The notes under the pieces are model-generated. The model had not been told where the DNA came from, searched no databases, and saw only the letters and a list, made by a program, of their open reading frames with translations. The position numbers and the translations under genes were made by a program. From Streptomyces rhizosphaerihabitans (GTDB lineage Bacteria > Actinomycetota > Actinomycetes > Streptomycetales > Streptomycetaceae), in NCBI RefSeq assembly GCF_025399795.1, contig NZ_JAODTZ010000001.1, forward strand, positions 124,001 to 188,000: a DNA stretch of 64,000 nucleotides, given 5' to 3'. Positions 56,471 to 64,000 of this stretch are shown one piece after another. Within the stretch, counting starts at the first letter, position 1, and every line of letters begins with the position of its first letter.

Positions 56471-57451
56471 ATGTACGCGATCCGTCTGCACGCCTTCGGT
56501 CCCGCCGAGAATCTCGTCCACGAGCGGACCGAGGACCCCGAGCCGGGGCCCGGCCAGGTCCGTATCGCCGTGGCCGCCGCCGGCGTCCATCTCCTGGACA
56601 CCGCACTGCGCGAGGGCATGCGGGGCGGCCCGGCCCCCGAGCCCACCCTGCCGACCGTCCCCGGCCGCGAGGTCGCCGGAACCGTCGAGTCCCTCGGCGA
56701 GGGTGTTGCCGGACTCTGGCTCGGCAGACGCGTCGTCGCCCACCTCGGCTTCGCCCCCGGGGGCTACGCCGAACTGGCCGTCACGGACGTCGAGCGCCTC
56801 CACGACATCCCCGGGAACCTCGACTTCGCGCAGGCCGTCGCGATGATCGGAACGGGCCGTACGGCCATGGGGATCGTGCAGTTCGCCGAGTTCGGCCCCT
56901 CCTCCGTGGTCGTCGTGCCCGCGGCAGCGGGCGGCATCGGCACGCTCCTCGTGCAGTACGCGCACCACGCGGGCGCGACCGTGGTCGGCCTCGCGGGCGG
57001 CCCGGAGAAGGTGGCGCGGGCCCGCGCGAACGGGGCCGATCCGGCCGTCGACTACACGGACCCCGGCTGGCCGGAGAAGGTCCGCGCACACCTCGGCGGC
57101 CGGGCGGCGACCGTCGTGCTCGACGGCGTCGGCGGTGATATCGCCCGGGACGCGGTCGGACTGCTCGGCCCCGGGGGCCGGCACATCGTCTTCGGCTGGT
57201 CCGGCGAGGGCATCCGCGGCGGCTCCCCGTACCTCGTGGAAGGGGTGTCCGAGCAGGTGCTCGGCCCCGTGATGATGCGGAAGGCCGGCGGCCCCGACCC
57301 CGTACGAACCCTGGAACTGCGGGCCCTGGCCGAGGCCGCGGCCGGGCGCCTCGTCCCGGCCGTCACCCGCTTCCCCCTCGCCGAGGCGGCCTCGGCACAC
57401 CGGGCCCTGGAGGACAGGGCGACGATCGGAAAGGTGGTGCTGGAACCATGA
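56471..57451 (+). CDS. NADPH:quinone reductase-like zinc-binding dehydrogenase (SoxR target)
   Basis: Medium-chain dehydrogenase/reductase of 326 residues without the catalytic zinc cysteines, so of the quinone reductase type. It has LPTVPGREVAGTVESLGEGV, the NADPH loop VVVVPAAAGGIGTLLVQYAH and the C-terminal LAEAASAHRALEDRATIGKV. It probably reduces quinones or redox-cycling antibiotics. ATG at 56471, nine bases after GAGGAG. Its promoter contains a SoxR box. Its stop overlaps an ATG of the following efflux pump frame (ATGA at 57448), suggesting one redox-stress operon. Short GGACCTGAG repeats precede it. Confidence 0.92.
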   Translation: MYAIRLHAFGPAENLVHERTEDPEPGPGQVRIAVAAAGVHLLDTALREGMRGGPAPEPTLPTVPGREVAGTVESLGEGVAGLWLGRRVVAHLGFAPGGYAELAVTDVERLHDIPGNLDFAQAVAMIGTGRTAMGIVQFAEFGPSSVVVVPAAAGGIGTLLVQYAHHAGATVVGLAGGPEKVARARANGADPAVDYTDPGWPEKVRAHLGGRAATVVLDGVGGDIARDAVGLLGPGGRHIVFGWSGEGIRGGSPYLVEGVSEQVLGPVMMRKAGGPDPVRTLELRALAEAAAGRLVPAVTRFPLAEAASAHRALEDRATIGKVVLEP

Positions 57452-57531
57452 CCGCGAGCCCGTGGAACGCGTCCCGCGAAGCCATGTCGTCCAAAGATGC
57501 GACTCATCCTGTTTCATGGTCTTCTGAGCGA

Positions 57532-59031
57532 ATGAGTGTCACCCGGACAGGTGAACCAGAAGCGCCCGTGGGTCCCGACGCGCACCGCTGGTGGGCGCTG
57601 GTGATCATCGCGCTGGCCCAGCTGATGGTCGTGCTGGACGCGACCATCGTGAACATCGCGCTCCCTTCCGCGCAGCACGACCTCGGCATGTCCGACGGCA
57701 ACCGGCAGTGGGTCATCACCGCCTACACGCTGGCCTTCGGCGGGCTGCTGCTGCTCGGCGGCCGGATCGCCGACCTCGTCGGCCGCAAACGCACGTTCGT
57801 CATCGGCCTGATCGGCTTCGCCGTCGCGTCCGGGATCGGCGGCGCGGCCACCACGTCCGGGATGCTCTTCGGCGCCCGCGCCCTCCAGGGTGCCTTCGCC
57901 GCCCTGCTCGCGCCCTCCGCGCTGTCCCTGCTGACCACGACCTTCACCGATCCGAAGGAACGCGGTAAGGCCTTCGGTGTCTACGGAGCGCTGGCGGGCT
58001 CGGGTGCGGCGATCGGCTTCATCGTGGGCGGCCTGCTGACGGAATACCTGAACTGGCGCTGGTGCCTGTACGTCAACATCCCCATCGCGGTCATCACGGT
58101 CATCGGCGCGTTCGGACTGCTGCGCGACCGGCCGGGCCACAAGAACGTCCACCTGGACGTGCCCGGCGCGGTGCTGGGCTGCGGCGGACTGGTGGCGATC
58201 GTCTACGGGGTCAGCGAGGCGAATTCGCGCGGCTGGACGGACCCGCTGGTGCTGGGCCTCATCGCGGGCGGAGTGGCGCTGCTGATCGCATTCGTGTGGT
58301 GGCAGAACAGGGCGCCGAGCCCGCTCCTGCCGCTGCACATCGTCAAAGACCGCAACCGCGCCGGCTGCTTCCTGACGATGGGGCTCGCCGTCATCGCCCT
58401 GTTCGGCATGTTCCTGTTCATGACCTACTACCTCCAGGTCATCCTCGGGTACTCGCCGGTGAAGACCGGTCTCGCGTTCCTGCCGCTGACCGTCGCGATC
58501 ATCATCGGTTCGACACAGATCTCGGCGCGGCTGCTGCCCCACGTGGCGCCGCGCATGCTCATGGTCCCGGGCACGATCCTCGCCGCCGGCGGCATGCTGA
58601 TCTTCACGCAGCTCACCGTCGACTCGGACTACGCGGGCCAACTGCTGCCCGGTCTGCTCCTGATGGGGCTCGGCATGGGCCTGACCTTCATGCCGGTCTT
58701 CGCCACCGCCACCGCCGGGGTCGCCCCGCAGGACGCGGGCGTGACCTCCGCGACGGTCAACACCTCGCAGCAGGTGGGCGGTTCGATCGGCACGGCTCTG
58801 CTGAACACCATCGCCACCACCACCAGCACGGCGTACATCGCCGCCCATCTCCACAACCCCGCCCAGAAGGCGCTGATCGTCCGGGAGGGCGTCGTCCACG
58901 GCTACACCGTGGCCATCTGGTGGGCCACCGGCATCCTGCTGCTGGCCGGCCTGGTCGCGGGGCTCATGGTCACGGCCAAGGCCCCGAAGCACGCCGCGTC
59001 GGGCGCGGCGGTCCCGGAGTCCGTGGGCTGA
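57532..59031 (+). CDS. DHA2-family MFS drug efflux pump
   Basis: Fourteen-helix transporter (EmrB/QacA type) of about 499 residues. Motif D1 is VVLDATIVNIALPSAQHDLG, motif A is GGRIADLVGRKRTFVIGLIG and motif C is GSGAAIGFIVGGLLTEYLNW. It exports hydrophobic drugs in exchange for protons. The start is ATG 57532 (MSVTRTGEPEAP). An ATG at 57448 overlaps the reductase stop but adds 28 codons with poor third-position GC. It follows the SoxR-controlled reductase and is probably co-induced by redox-cycling compounds. Confidence 0.9.
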   Translation: MSVTRTGEPEAPVGPDAHRWWALVIIALAQLMVVLDATIVNIALPSAQHDLGMSDGNRQWVITAYTLAFGGLLLLGGRIADLVGRKRTFVIGLIGFAVASGIGGAATTSGMLFGARALQGAFAALLAPSALSLLTTTFTDPKERGKAFGVYGALAGSGAAIGFIVGGLLTEYLNWRWCLYVNIPIAVITVIGAFGLLRDRPGHKNVHLDVPGAVLGCGGLVAIVYGVSEANSRGWTDPLVLGLIAGGVALLIAFVWWQNRAPSPLLPLHIVKDRNRAGCFLTMGLAVIALFGMFLFMTYYLQVILGYSPVKTGLAFLPLTVAIIIGSTQISARLLPHVAPRMLMVPGTILAAGGMLIFTQLTVDSDYAGQLLPGLLLMGLGMGLTFMPVFATATAGVAPQDAGVTSATVNTSQQVGGSIGTALLNTIATTTSTAYIAAHLHNPAQKALIVREGVVHGYTVAIWWATGILLLAGLVAGLMVTAKAPKHAASGAAVPESVG

Positions 59032-59048
59032 CGACTGCGGCTCCGGCA

Positions 59049-59073
59049 CCCGGCGGGGGGCTCCCCCGCCGGG
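59049..59073. terminator. hairpin between convergent genes
   Basis: CCCGGCGGGGG (59049-59059) and CCCCCGCCGGG (59063-59073) form a perfect 11-bp stem with a three-base loop, between the efflux pump and the amine oxidase. A bidirectional terminator is likely. Confidence 0.65.
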
Positions 59074-59126
59074 ACCGGGTCGCCCTCGACCGCCGGAACC
59101 GGGTCGCCCCCGGTCGCCGGAGCCGG

Positions 59127-60533
59127 TCAGTGGCGCCCCGACACCCGGTCCGCGAGCTGGGCCAGCCGGGACGACTCCGGGCTGCGGGTGGTCAGTTCGC
59201 GGCGGTCGGCCGTGCGGTAGGTCGCGTACATGCCGTGGACGCCGATCCAGCGGAAGGGCTCCGGTTCCCACTTGCGGACCCTGTGGTTCACCCAGGGCAG
59301 GGTGGTCAGGTCGGTCGCGCCCGCCTGGCCGGAGTCCTGCCGCACGAGGTCGCGCAGGGTGCGGGCGGCGAGGTTGGTGGTGGCGACGCCGGAGCCGACG
59401 TAGCCGCCGGCCCAGCCGAGGCCCGTCGAGCGGTCCAGGGTGACCGTGGCGCACCAGTCGCGCGGGACGCCGAGGACGCCCGACCATGCGTGGGCCACCC
59501 GGACGCCGGTCAGCGACGGGAAGAAGCGGACGAGGATCTCGTACAGGGCGTCGACGGTCGCCTGCTGGGTGCGGCCGTCGTTGTCGGTGCGCGAGCCGAA
59601 GCGGTACGGGACACCGCGGCCGCCGAGCGCGATGCGGTCGTCGGCGGTGCGCTGGGCGTACATGTACGCGTGCGCCATGTCGCCGAGCGTCTCGCGGCCC
59701 TCCCAGCCGATCTCCGCCCACTGCTCGGCGGTCAGCGGCTCCGTCGCGATCATGGAGGAGTTCATGGGCAGCCAGGTGCGCTTCTGGCCCTTGAGGTTCG
59801 CGGTGAAGCCCTCGGTGCAGCGCAGGATGTAGGGGGCGCGGACGGTGCCGTACGGCGTCACGGCGTGCTGCGGGCGGATCTCGGTCACCGGCGTCTGCTC
59901 GTGGATGGTGACGCCGAGTGCCTCGACGGCCGCGGCGAGGCCCTTGACCAGCTTCACCGGGTGCAGCCGGGCCCCGTGCGGGGTCCAGGCCGAGCCCACC
60001 GCGTCCGCGACCCGGATCCGCTCGGCGGTCTCCTTCGCGCCGTACAGCTCGCGGTCCTTCTCGCCGTACGCCAGCTCGTGCGCGTGAAAGGCCTTGAGCC
60101 GGGCCAACTGGGCGGGCGTATAAGCCACTTCGAGGACGCCGCCCTGGTGGATGTCGGCCTCGACGCCTTCCTCGGCCGCCACCCGGACGACCTCGTCCAC
60201 GGTGTCGTTCATGGCCTGCTGGAGGCGTACGGCCGCCTCCCGGCCGTGCAGCTTCGCGTACCGGTCGCGGCCCGCGATGCCGTTGTAGAGCCAGCCGCCG
60301 TTGCGGCCCGAGGCGCCGTAGCCGCAGAACTTCTGCTCCAGGACGGTGACGCGCAGGAAGGGGGCCGCCTTCTTCAGGTAGTACGCGGTCCACAGCCCCG
60401 TGTAGCCGCCGCCGACCACGACGACGTCGGCGGACGCGTCGCCGGGCAGGGGCTCCCGGGGAACGGGGAGGCCGTCGTCCGCGTACCAGAAGGAGATGCC
60501 GCCGTTCACTGCCTTGCTCGCCGAGCTGCTCAT
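59127..60533 (-). CDS. FAD-dependent amino-acid/amine oxidase (DadA/PuuB-like)
   Basis: A 468-residue DAO-fold flavoenzyme. The dinucleotide motif DVVVVGGGYTGLWTAYYLKK lies at residues ~34-53. The central AWTPHGARLHPVKLVKGLAA and C-terminal GLGWAGGYVGSGVATTNLAA motifs fit gamma-glutamylputrescine or D-amino-acid oxidases. ATG at 60533. It follows the rhomboid-like gene by nine bases on the same strand, so the two form an operon. The substrate is unproven. Confidence 0.9.
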   Translation of the reverse strand: MSSSASKAVNGGISFWYADDGLPVPREPLPGDASADVVVVGGGYTGLWTAYYLKKAAPFLRVTVLEQKFCGYGASGRNGGWLYNGIAGRDRYAKLHGREAAVRLQQAMNDTVDEVVRVAAEEGVEADIHQGGVLEVAYTPAQLARLKAFHAHELAYGEKDRELYGAKETAERIRVADAVGSAWTPHGARLHPVKLVKGLAAAVEALGVTIHEQTPVTEIRPQHAVTPYGTVRAPYILRCTEGFTANLKGQKRTWLPMNSSMIATEPLTAEQWAEIGWEGRETLGDMAHAYMYAQRTADDRIALGGRGVPYRFGSRTDNDGRTQQATVDALYEILVRFFPSLTGVRVAHAWSGVLGVPRDWCATVTLDRSTGLGWAGGYVGSGVATTNLAARTLRDLVRQDSGQAGATDLTTLPWVNHRVRKWEPEPFRWIGVHGMYATYRTADRRELTTRSPESSRLAQLADRVSGRH

Positions 60534-60542
60534 GAGCGGACG

Positions 60543-61208
60543 CTAACCCCGCAGAGCGTGCACTGTCTCCTTCGGATTCCATGCCTTTCCGCGCCCTCTG
60601 GTCAGCGGATAACAGGCCAGACCGATCAGCACGGAGGTGAAATGCCCGAGATCGGTGAGGGTGCGCGCGGTCATGAAGGGAATCCCGTACACCGCCAGAA
60701 CGATCACCAGATACGGGTACCGCCAGGGCGTCGCGATCCGGTAGGTAAGCACGCCGACCACCCCCGCCAGGGCGTAGCTCACCCCGACGTCGAGGGTGTC
60801 GACCGCGGAGTGCGGTGCCACGCCGTGCTTGATCGCCCAGAGCAGCGCACCCTCGCTGACCAGCGTCGACAGCACGTGCGCTGCCGCGTTGACCGCGAGC
60901 CAGCGCGCGGTTCCCAGCCAGCGTTCGGCCGGCGCCTGGAAGACGGTGTAGAGCACGGCGTACGGCACCCAGTGGCCGCCGTCGATCCACATCGCGCTGG
61001 CGAACAACACGCGCACCGGGTTGTTCGACAGCTCATGGATGTTCGTCGAGCGCTGCCGCAGGAAGTCCTCTTCGAAATCCGGAGACATGTGGTGCATGGC
61101 GACTGTCGTGATGAAAAGAATGGTCAGCCAGATGTACGTGCCCGGCGCACCGCGCACGTACATCCACACCCTGTGGAGGACCCGGTCAATGCGCATGGTC
61201 CGATTCAC
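60543..61208 (-). CDS. rhomboid-like membrane protein
   Basis: About 221 residues with six hydrophobic segments. The layout (TYIWLTILFITTVAMHH first helix, FASAMWIDGGHWVPY loop, ALAGVVGVLTYRIA late helix) is that of rhomboid-family proteins. The serine of the GxSG motif is not seen (VSYALAGV instead), so it is probably a non-proteolytic rhomboid-like protein. Start GTG 61208 or ATG 61196. It is the first gene of the pair with the amine oxidase. Confidence 0.75.
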   Translation of the reverse strand: MNRTMRIDRVLHRVWMYVRGAPGTYIWLTILFITTVAMHHMSPDFEEDFLRQRSTNIHELSNNPVRVLFASAMWIDGGHWVPYAVLYTVFQAPAERWLGTARWLAVNAAAHVLSTLVSEGALLWAIKHGVAPHSAVDTLDVGVSYALAGVVGVLTYRIATPWRYPYLVIVLAVYGIPFMTARTLTDLGHFTSVLIGLACYPLTRGRGKAWNPKETVHALRG

Positions 61209-61317
61209 CCATGCCGGCAGTGTCCCTCAGGTGATCGACATTCCGGACGAGCCGAACGCGTCGCGGGAGACTTCCGGCGGAGCCCTCCAAAACCAGGACC
61301 TGTCCTAGTCTCGACCC

Positions 61318-61797
61318 ATGATCCGTATCGCGACCCCCGACGACATACCCGTCATCCATGCCCTGGTCCGTGAACTCGCCGAGTACGAGAAAGCCCTGGA
61401 GGAGGCGCGGGCAACACCGGAGCAGCTGCGCGAGGCGCTGTTCGGAAAGAATCCGGCCGCGTACGCGCACATCGCGGAGGACGACGTCACCGGTGAGCCG
61501 GTCGGCTTCTCGCTGTGGTTCCTGAACTTCTCGACCTGGCGCGGCGTCCACGGCATCTACCTGGAGGACCTGTACGTACGCCCGACGGCGCGCGGCGCCG
61601 GTCACGGCAAGGCGCTGCTCACCGAGCTCGCGCGGATCTGCCGGGAGCGCGGCTACCAGCGTCTGGAATGGTCCGTCCTGAACTGGAACCGGCCCTCGAT
61701 CGACTTCTACGAGTCGCTGGGGGCGCGCCCGCAGGACGAGTGGACGGTGTACCGGCTCACGGACGAGGCGCTGGAGTCCCTCGGAAAGCGCGGCTGA
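61318..61797 (+). CDS. GNAT N-acetyltransferase (diamine acetyltransferase-like)
   Basis: A 159-residue acetyltransferase. The strand-loop LEDLYVRPTARGAGHGKALL holds the acetyl-CoA P-loop, and WSVLNWNRPSIDFYESLGAR is the conserved C-terminal part. The pattern is close to spermidine/spermine acetyltransferase-type GNATs, and the neighbouring amine oxidase makes a polyamine role conceivable (inference). ATG at 61318. It is divergent from the rhomboid-like gene. Confidence 0.88.
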   Translation: MIRIATPDDIPVIHALVRELAEYEKALEEARATPEQLREALFGKNPAAYAHIAEDDVTGEPVGFSLWFLNFSTWRGVHGIYLEDLYVRPTARGAGHGKALLTELARICRERGYQRLEWSVLNWNRPSIDFYESLGARPQDEWTVYRLTDEALESLGKRG

Positions 61798-61920
61798 GGC
61801 CCGGTGATTCCCGGGATCCGGTGCGGGCAACCTGTCGACCCGTCACGTACACGACACGAGGATATGAAATTGGCCAAATCGACAGAGTGTTCGTAACGGC
61901 CCTCGCTACTCTCTGGTGTT

Positions 61921-64000
61921 GTGAAGGTTACCGATGGTGCGGAAGTTCTCCGTTTCTCCTTGCTGGGCCCGCTGCGTGCCTGGCGGGGCGAGACGGAACT
62001 GGCACTCGGCTCGCCGCAGCAACGGGCCGTGCTCGTGGTGCTGCTCCTGCGCCGCGGGCGCGCGGTCGGTATCGGCGAACTCGTCGACGGCATCTGGGGC
62101 CACGACCCGCCGGCCGGCGCCGTCCCCATGCTGCGCACCTATGTGTCGCGGCTGCGCAAGCTGCTGGAGTCCGAACGGAGCCCGGGCGCACCGCCCCGGC
62201 TCGTGGTGTCCATCGGTGACGGATACGCACTGCGGACCGAGGAGATCACCAGCGATCTCGGCGAGTTCGAGGAAAGCCTGGCGCAAGCCGAGCGAAGCCG
62301 CGCCCGGGGCGACAGCCGCGGGGCGGCCCGGCTGCTGAGCACCACGCTCGCCGGCTGGCACGGCGCCCCCCTAGCCGGCGTCCCCGGGCCGTTCGCGGAG
62401 ACCGAACGGGCGCGCCTGGCCGAACGGCGGCTGGCCGCCCTGGAGTACCGGCTCCGCGTGGAACTCGAACTCGGCCGCCACGAAGCCGTGTTGCCCGAAC
62501 TGGTGGCACTGCGCGCCGCGCAGCCGCTGCGCGAGGCCGTGTGCGAACTGCTGCTGGTGGCCCTGTACCGCTGCGGACGGCAGGCCGAGGCCCTGGAGGT
62601 CTACGCGAGCACCCGCCGCACACTCGTGAACGAACTCGGCATCGAACCCGGCCCTTCCCTGCGGGCCGCACACGCACGGCTGCTGGCCGGGGACGCCGAT
62701 CTGTCGCCGCCGCCGGTCCCGGTACCAGCGGCGGACACCGACGGCACGGACACCGAGGACGGCCCGGACACCGAGCCGGCGGACGCCCCCGACCGGGACG
62801 AGCCGATGCGGGCCACGGGCGACGTACACCCCTCCCAGCTCCCGGCCGACCTGCCCCTGTTCACCGGACGTGACATCGAACTCGGCCAGGTGGACGCGCT
62901 GTTGCCCGCCGAGGACCATCCGGACACTGCCGTCATCGGCCTCATCAACGGCATGGCCGGGGCCGGCAAGACCACCCTGGCCGTGCACTGGGCGCACCGG
63001 GTCGCCCACCGGTTCCCCGACGGCAGCCTCTATGTGAACCTGCGCGGATATGACCAGGGCGGCTCCGTCATGGAACCCTCCGAGGCGCTGGAAACGTTCC
63101 TCGTCGCCCTCGGGGTGGCCCCGCAGGCCGTCCCCGAAGGACTCGACGCGCAGGCCGCCCTCTACCGCAGCGTCCTCGCCCGCCGACGCATCCTGATCGT
63201 GCTGGACAACGCCCGTGACAGCGGGCAGGTACGACCGCTGCTGCCCGGCACACCGGGCTGTCTCGTCGTCGTCACCAGCCGCAGCCGGCTGACCGGGCTG
63301 GTGGCCGGCCACGGCGCCCACCCGCTGACCCTGGGCCCGCTGACCACCGGCGAGGCCCGCGCGATGCTCACCCGGCGCATCGGCGCCGCGCGGGTGGACA
63401 CCGAACCGGAGGCCGCCGACGCCATCGTCGAGCTGTGCGCCCGGCTGCCGCTGGCCCTCGCCATCGTCGCGGCGCGGGCCGCCCACCACCCCGGCTTCCG
63501 GCTCGCGGACATCGTCGGGGAACTCCGCGAGACCCACGGAAGCCTGGACGCGTTCACCGGCGGCGACGCCCACACGGACGCCCGCGCCGTCTTCTCGTGG
63601 TCGTACCACGCGCTGCCGTCCCCCGCCGCGGAACTCTTCCGCCGACTGTCCCTCCACCCGGGCCCCGACATCAGCACGGCCGCGGCCGCCGCCCTGGCCG
63701 CGGTGCCCCCGCGCCCGGTCCGCGCGCTGCTGGCCGAGCTCACCGGGGCCAGCCTGCTCGGTGAACACGCGCCCGGCCGCTTCGCCTTCCACGACCTGCT
63801 GCGCGCCTACGCCCGCGAACTGGCCGACACCGAGGACACCGAGGAGCGGCGCGGCGCTGCGCTGCGCCGCATGCACGACCACTATCTGCACACCACCCAC
63901 CACGCCTCCGCGATCATCAGCCCGCTCCGCGAGACCCTCCCCCTGCCGTCGAGCACAACGGACGGCGGCGCGGTGCGGTTCACCGGTCGGAGGAAGGCCA
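61921..64000 (+). CDS. AfsR/SARP-family regulator with NB-ARC domain (truncated by window end)
   Basis: The reading frame runs off the right edge after 693 codons. Residues ~10-105 are an OmpR-type winged helix (LRFSLLGPLRAWRGETELAL). Residues ~105-255 are the bacterial transcriptional activation domain, ending ASTRRTLVNELGIEPGPSLR. An acidic Asp/Thr/Pro linker and then an NB-ARC ATPase follow, with the P-loop GMAGAGKTT (lysine 350) and Walker B-like RRILIVLDNARD. This is the AfsR/SARP large type that controls secondary metabolism. GTG at 61921 has weak upstream spacing signals. TPR repeats would be expected beyond the window. The target cluster is not visible. Confidence 0.92.
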   Translation, partial: MKVTDGAEVLRFSLLGPLRAWRGETELALGSPQQRAVLVVLLLRRGRAVGIGELVDGIWGHDPPAGAVPMLRTYVSRLRKLLESERSPGAPPRLVVSIGDGYALRTEEITSDLGEFEESLAQAERSRARGDSRGAARLLSTTLAGWHGAPLAGVPGPFAETERARLAERRLAALEYRLRVELELGRHEAVLPELVALRAAQPLREAVCELLLVALYRCGRQAEALEVYASTRRTLVNELGIEPGPSLRAAHARLLAGDADLSPPPVPVPAADTDGTDTEDGPDTEPADAPDRDEPMRATGDVHPSQLPADLPLFTGRDIELGQVDALLPAEDHPDTAVIGLINGMAGAGKTTLAVHWAHRVAHRFPDGSLYVNLRGYDQGGSVMEPSEALETFLVALGVAPQAVPEGLDAQAALYRSVLARRRILIVLDNARDSGQVRPLLPGTPGCLVVVTSRSRLTGLVAGHGAHPLTLGPLTTGEARAMLTRRIGAARVDTEPEAADAIVELCARLPLALAIVAARAAHHPGFRLADIVGELRETHGSLDAFTGGDAHTDARAVFSWSYHALPSPAAELFRRLSLHPGPDISTAAAAALAAVPPRPVRALLAELTGASLLGEHAPGRFAFHDLLRAYARELADTEDTEERRGAALRRMHDHYLHTTHHASAIISPLRETLPLPSSTTDGGAVRFTGRRKA

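Noticed and set aside
54980..61373. very long open frames (845 to 1158 codons) opposite or out of phase with the FAD, reductase, MFS and oxidase genes
   Set aside because: Their composition is Arg/Gly/Pro-rich with no domains, and each is fully overlapped by a recognisable gene in another frame.

Overview
The window is high-GC actinobacterial DNA with third-position GC bias, frequent GTG starts and mycothiol-type DinB proteins. It also carries futalosine menaquinone genes, a SARP regulator, a CIRCE-controlled groEL and a GAF-PAS-GGDEF cyclase beside a BldD-like box. This is Streptomyces, chromosomal core. From memory, the order mqnB-mqnD ... groEL2 ... otsA-otsB-nagKA ... cdgB ... SoxR-target oxidoreductase resembles the S. 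coelicolor SCO4265-SCO4327 neighbourhood. No comparison was run.

Layout. 1-4.7 kb: MFS transporter, lipoprotein, futalosine-pathway genes mqnB/mqnD, long cold-shock protein, small membrane protein. 4.8-14.5 kb: HAD phosphatase, membrane protein, a WYL-containing helicase-associated protein next to an XPB helicase, a 0.7-kb degenerate repeat field, and a HelD/HelR-like RNA polymerase ATPase. 14.5-17.3 kb: an orphan TnpB element inserted at the very 3' end of a secreted trypsin-like protease gene. 17.6-27.7 kb: cutC with a DasR-like site, two mycothiol-type DinB proteins, a 166-bp MITE, a GlxA-type regulator, an efflux pump, and a flavin monooxygenase/TetR pair. 27.7-31.3 kb: a cell-wall recycling cluster (RpiR regulator, MurQ, PTS EIIBC). 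32-36 kb: Old Yellow Enzyme, groEL with two adjacent CIRCE elements, and cspA-type protein. 36.2-38 kb: a SAM riboswitch in front of a threonine-synthase homologue coupled to a ThiS/CysO-type sulfur carrier. 38-45.5 kb: glucosyl-3-phosphoglycerate synthase, OtsA/OtsB, DasR-boxed nagKA and a PfkB kinase. 45.6-54.3 kb: carbohydrate-binding membrane protein, CdgB-like cyclase, flavin reductase, ECF41 sigma factor with its own promoter, ArfB, TerD and an M1 peptidase. 54.3-64 kb: pentapeptide protein, a SoxR-boxed quinone reductase and efflux pump, amine oxidase, rhomboid-like protein, GNAT and a truncated AfsR/SARP regulator.

The most interesting system is at 36237-37979. A complete S-box (SAM-I) aptamer on the minus strand ends just before the Shine-Dalgarno sequence of a gene that would normally be called threonine synthase. 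That gene overlaps by ATGA a 91-residue carrier ending in Gly-Gly. A SAM switch makes little sense for threonine supply but fits methionine synthesis. The pair therefore looks like a protein-thiocarboxylate route from O-phosphohomoserine to homocysteine (MetM/MetO type). The second theme is amino-sugar and cell-wall recycling (nagKA, murQ, EIIBC, possibly cutC) tied together by DasR-like and RpiR-like operators.

A genome-scale oddity is that at least eight genes carry short tandem repeats (16-54 bp) starting in or just after their stop codons. Each repeat family is different, so this looks like a recurrent process rather than one mobile repeat.
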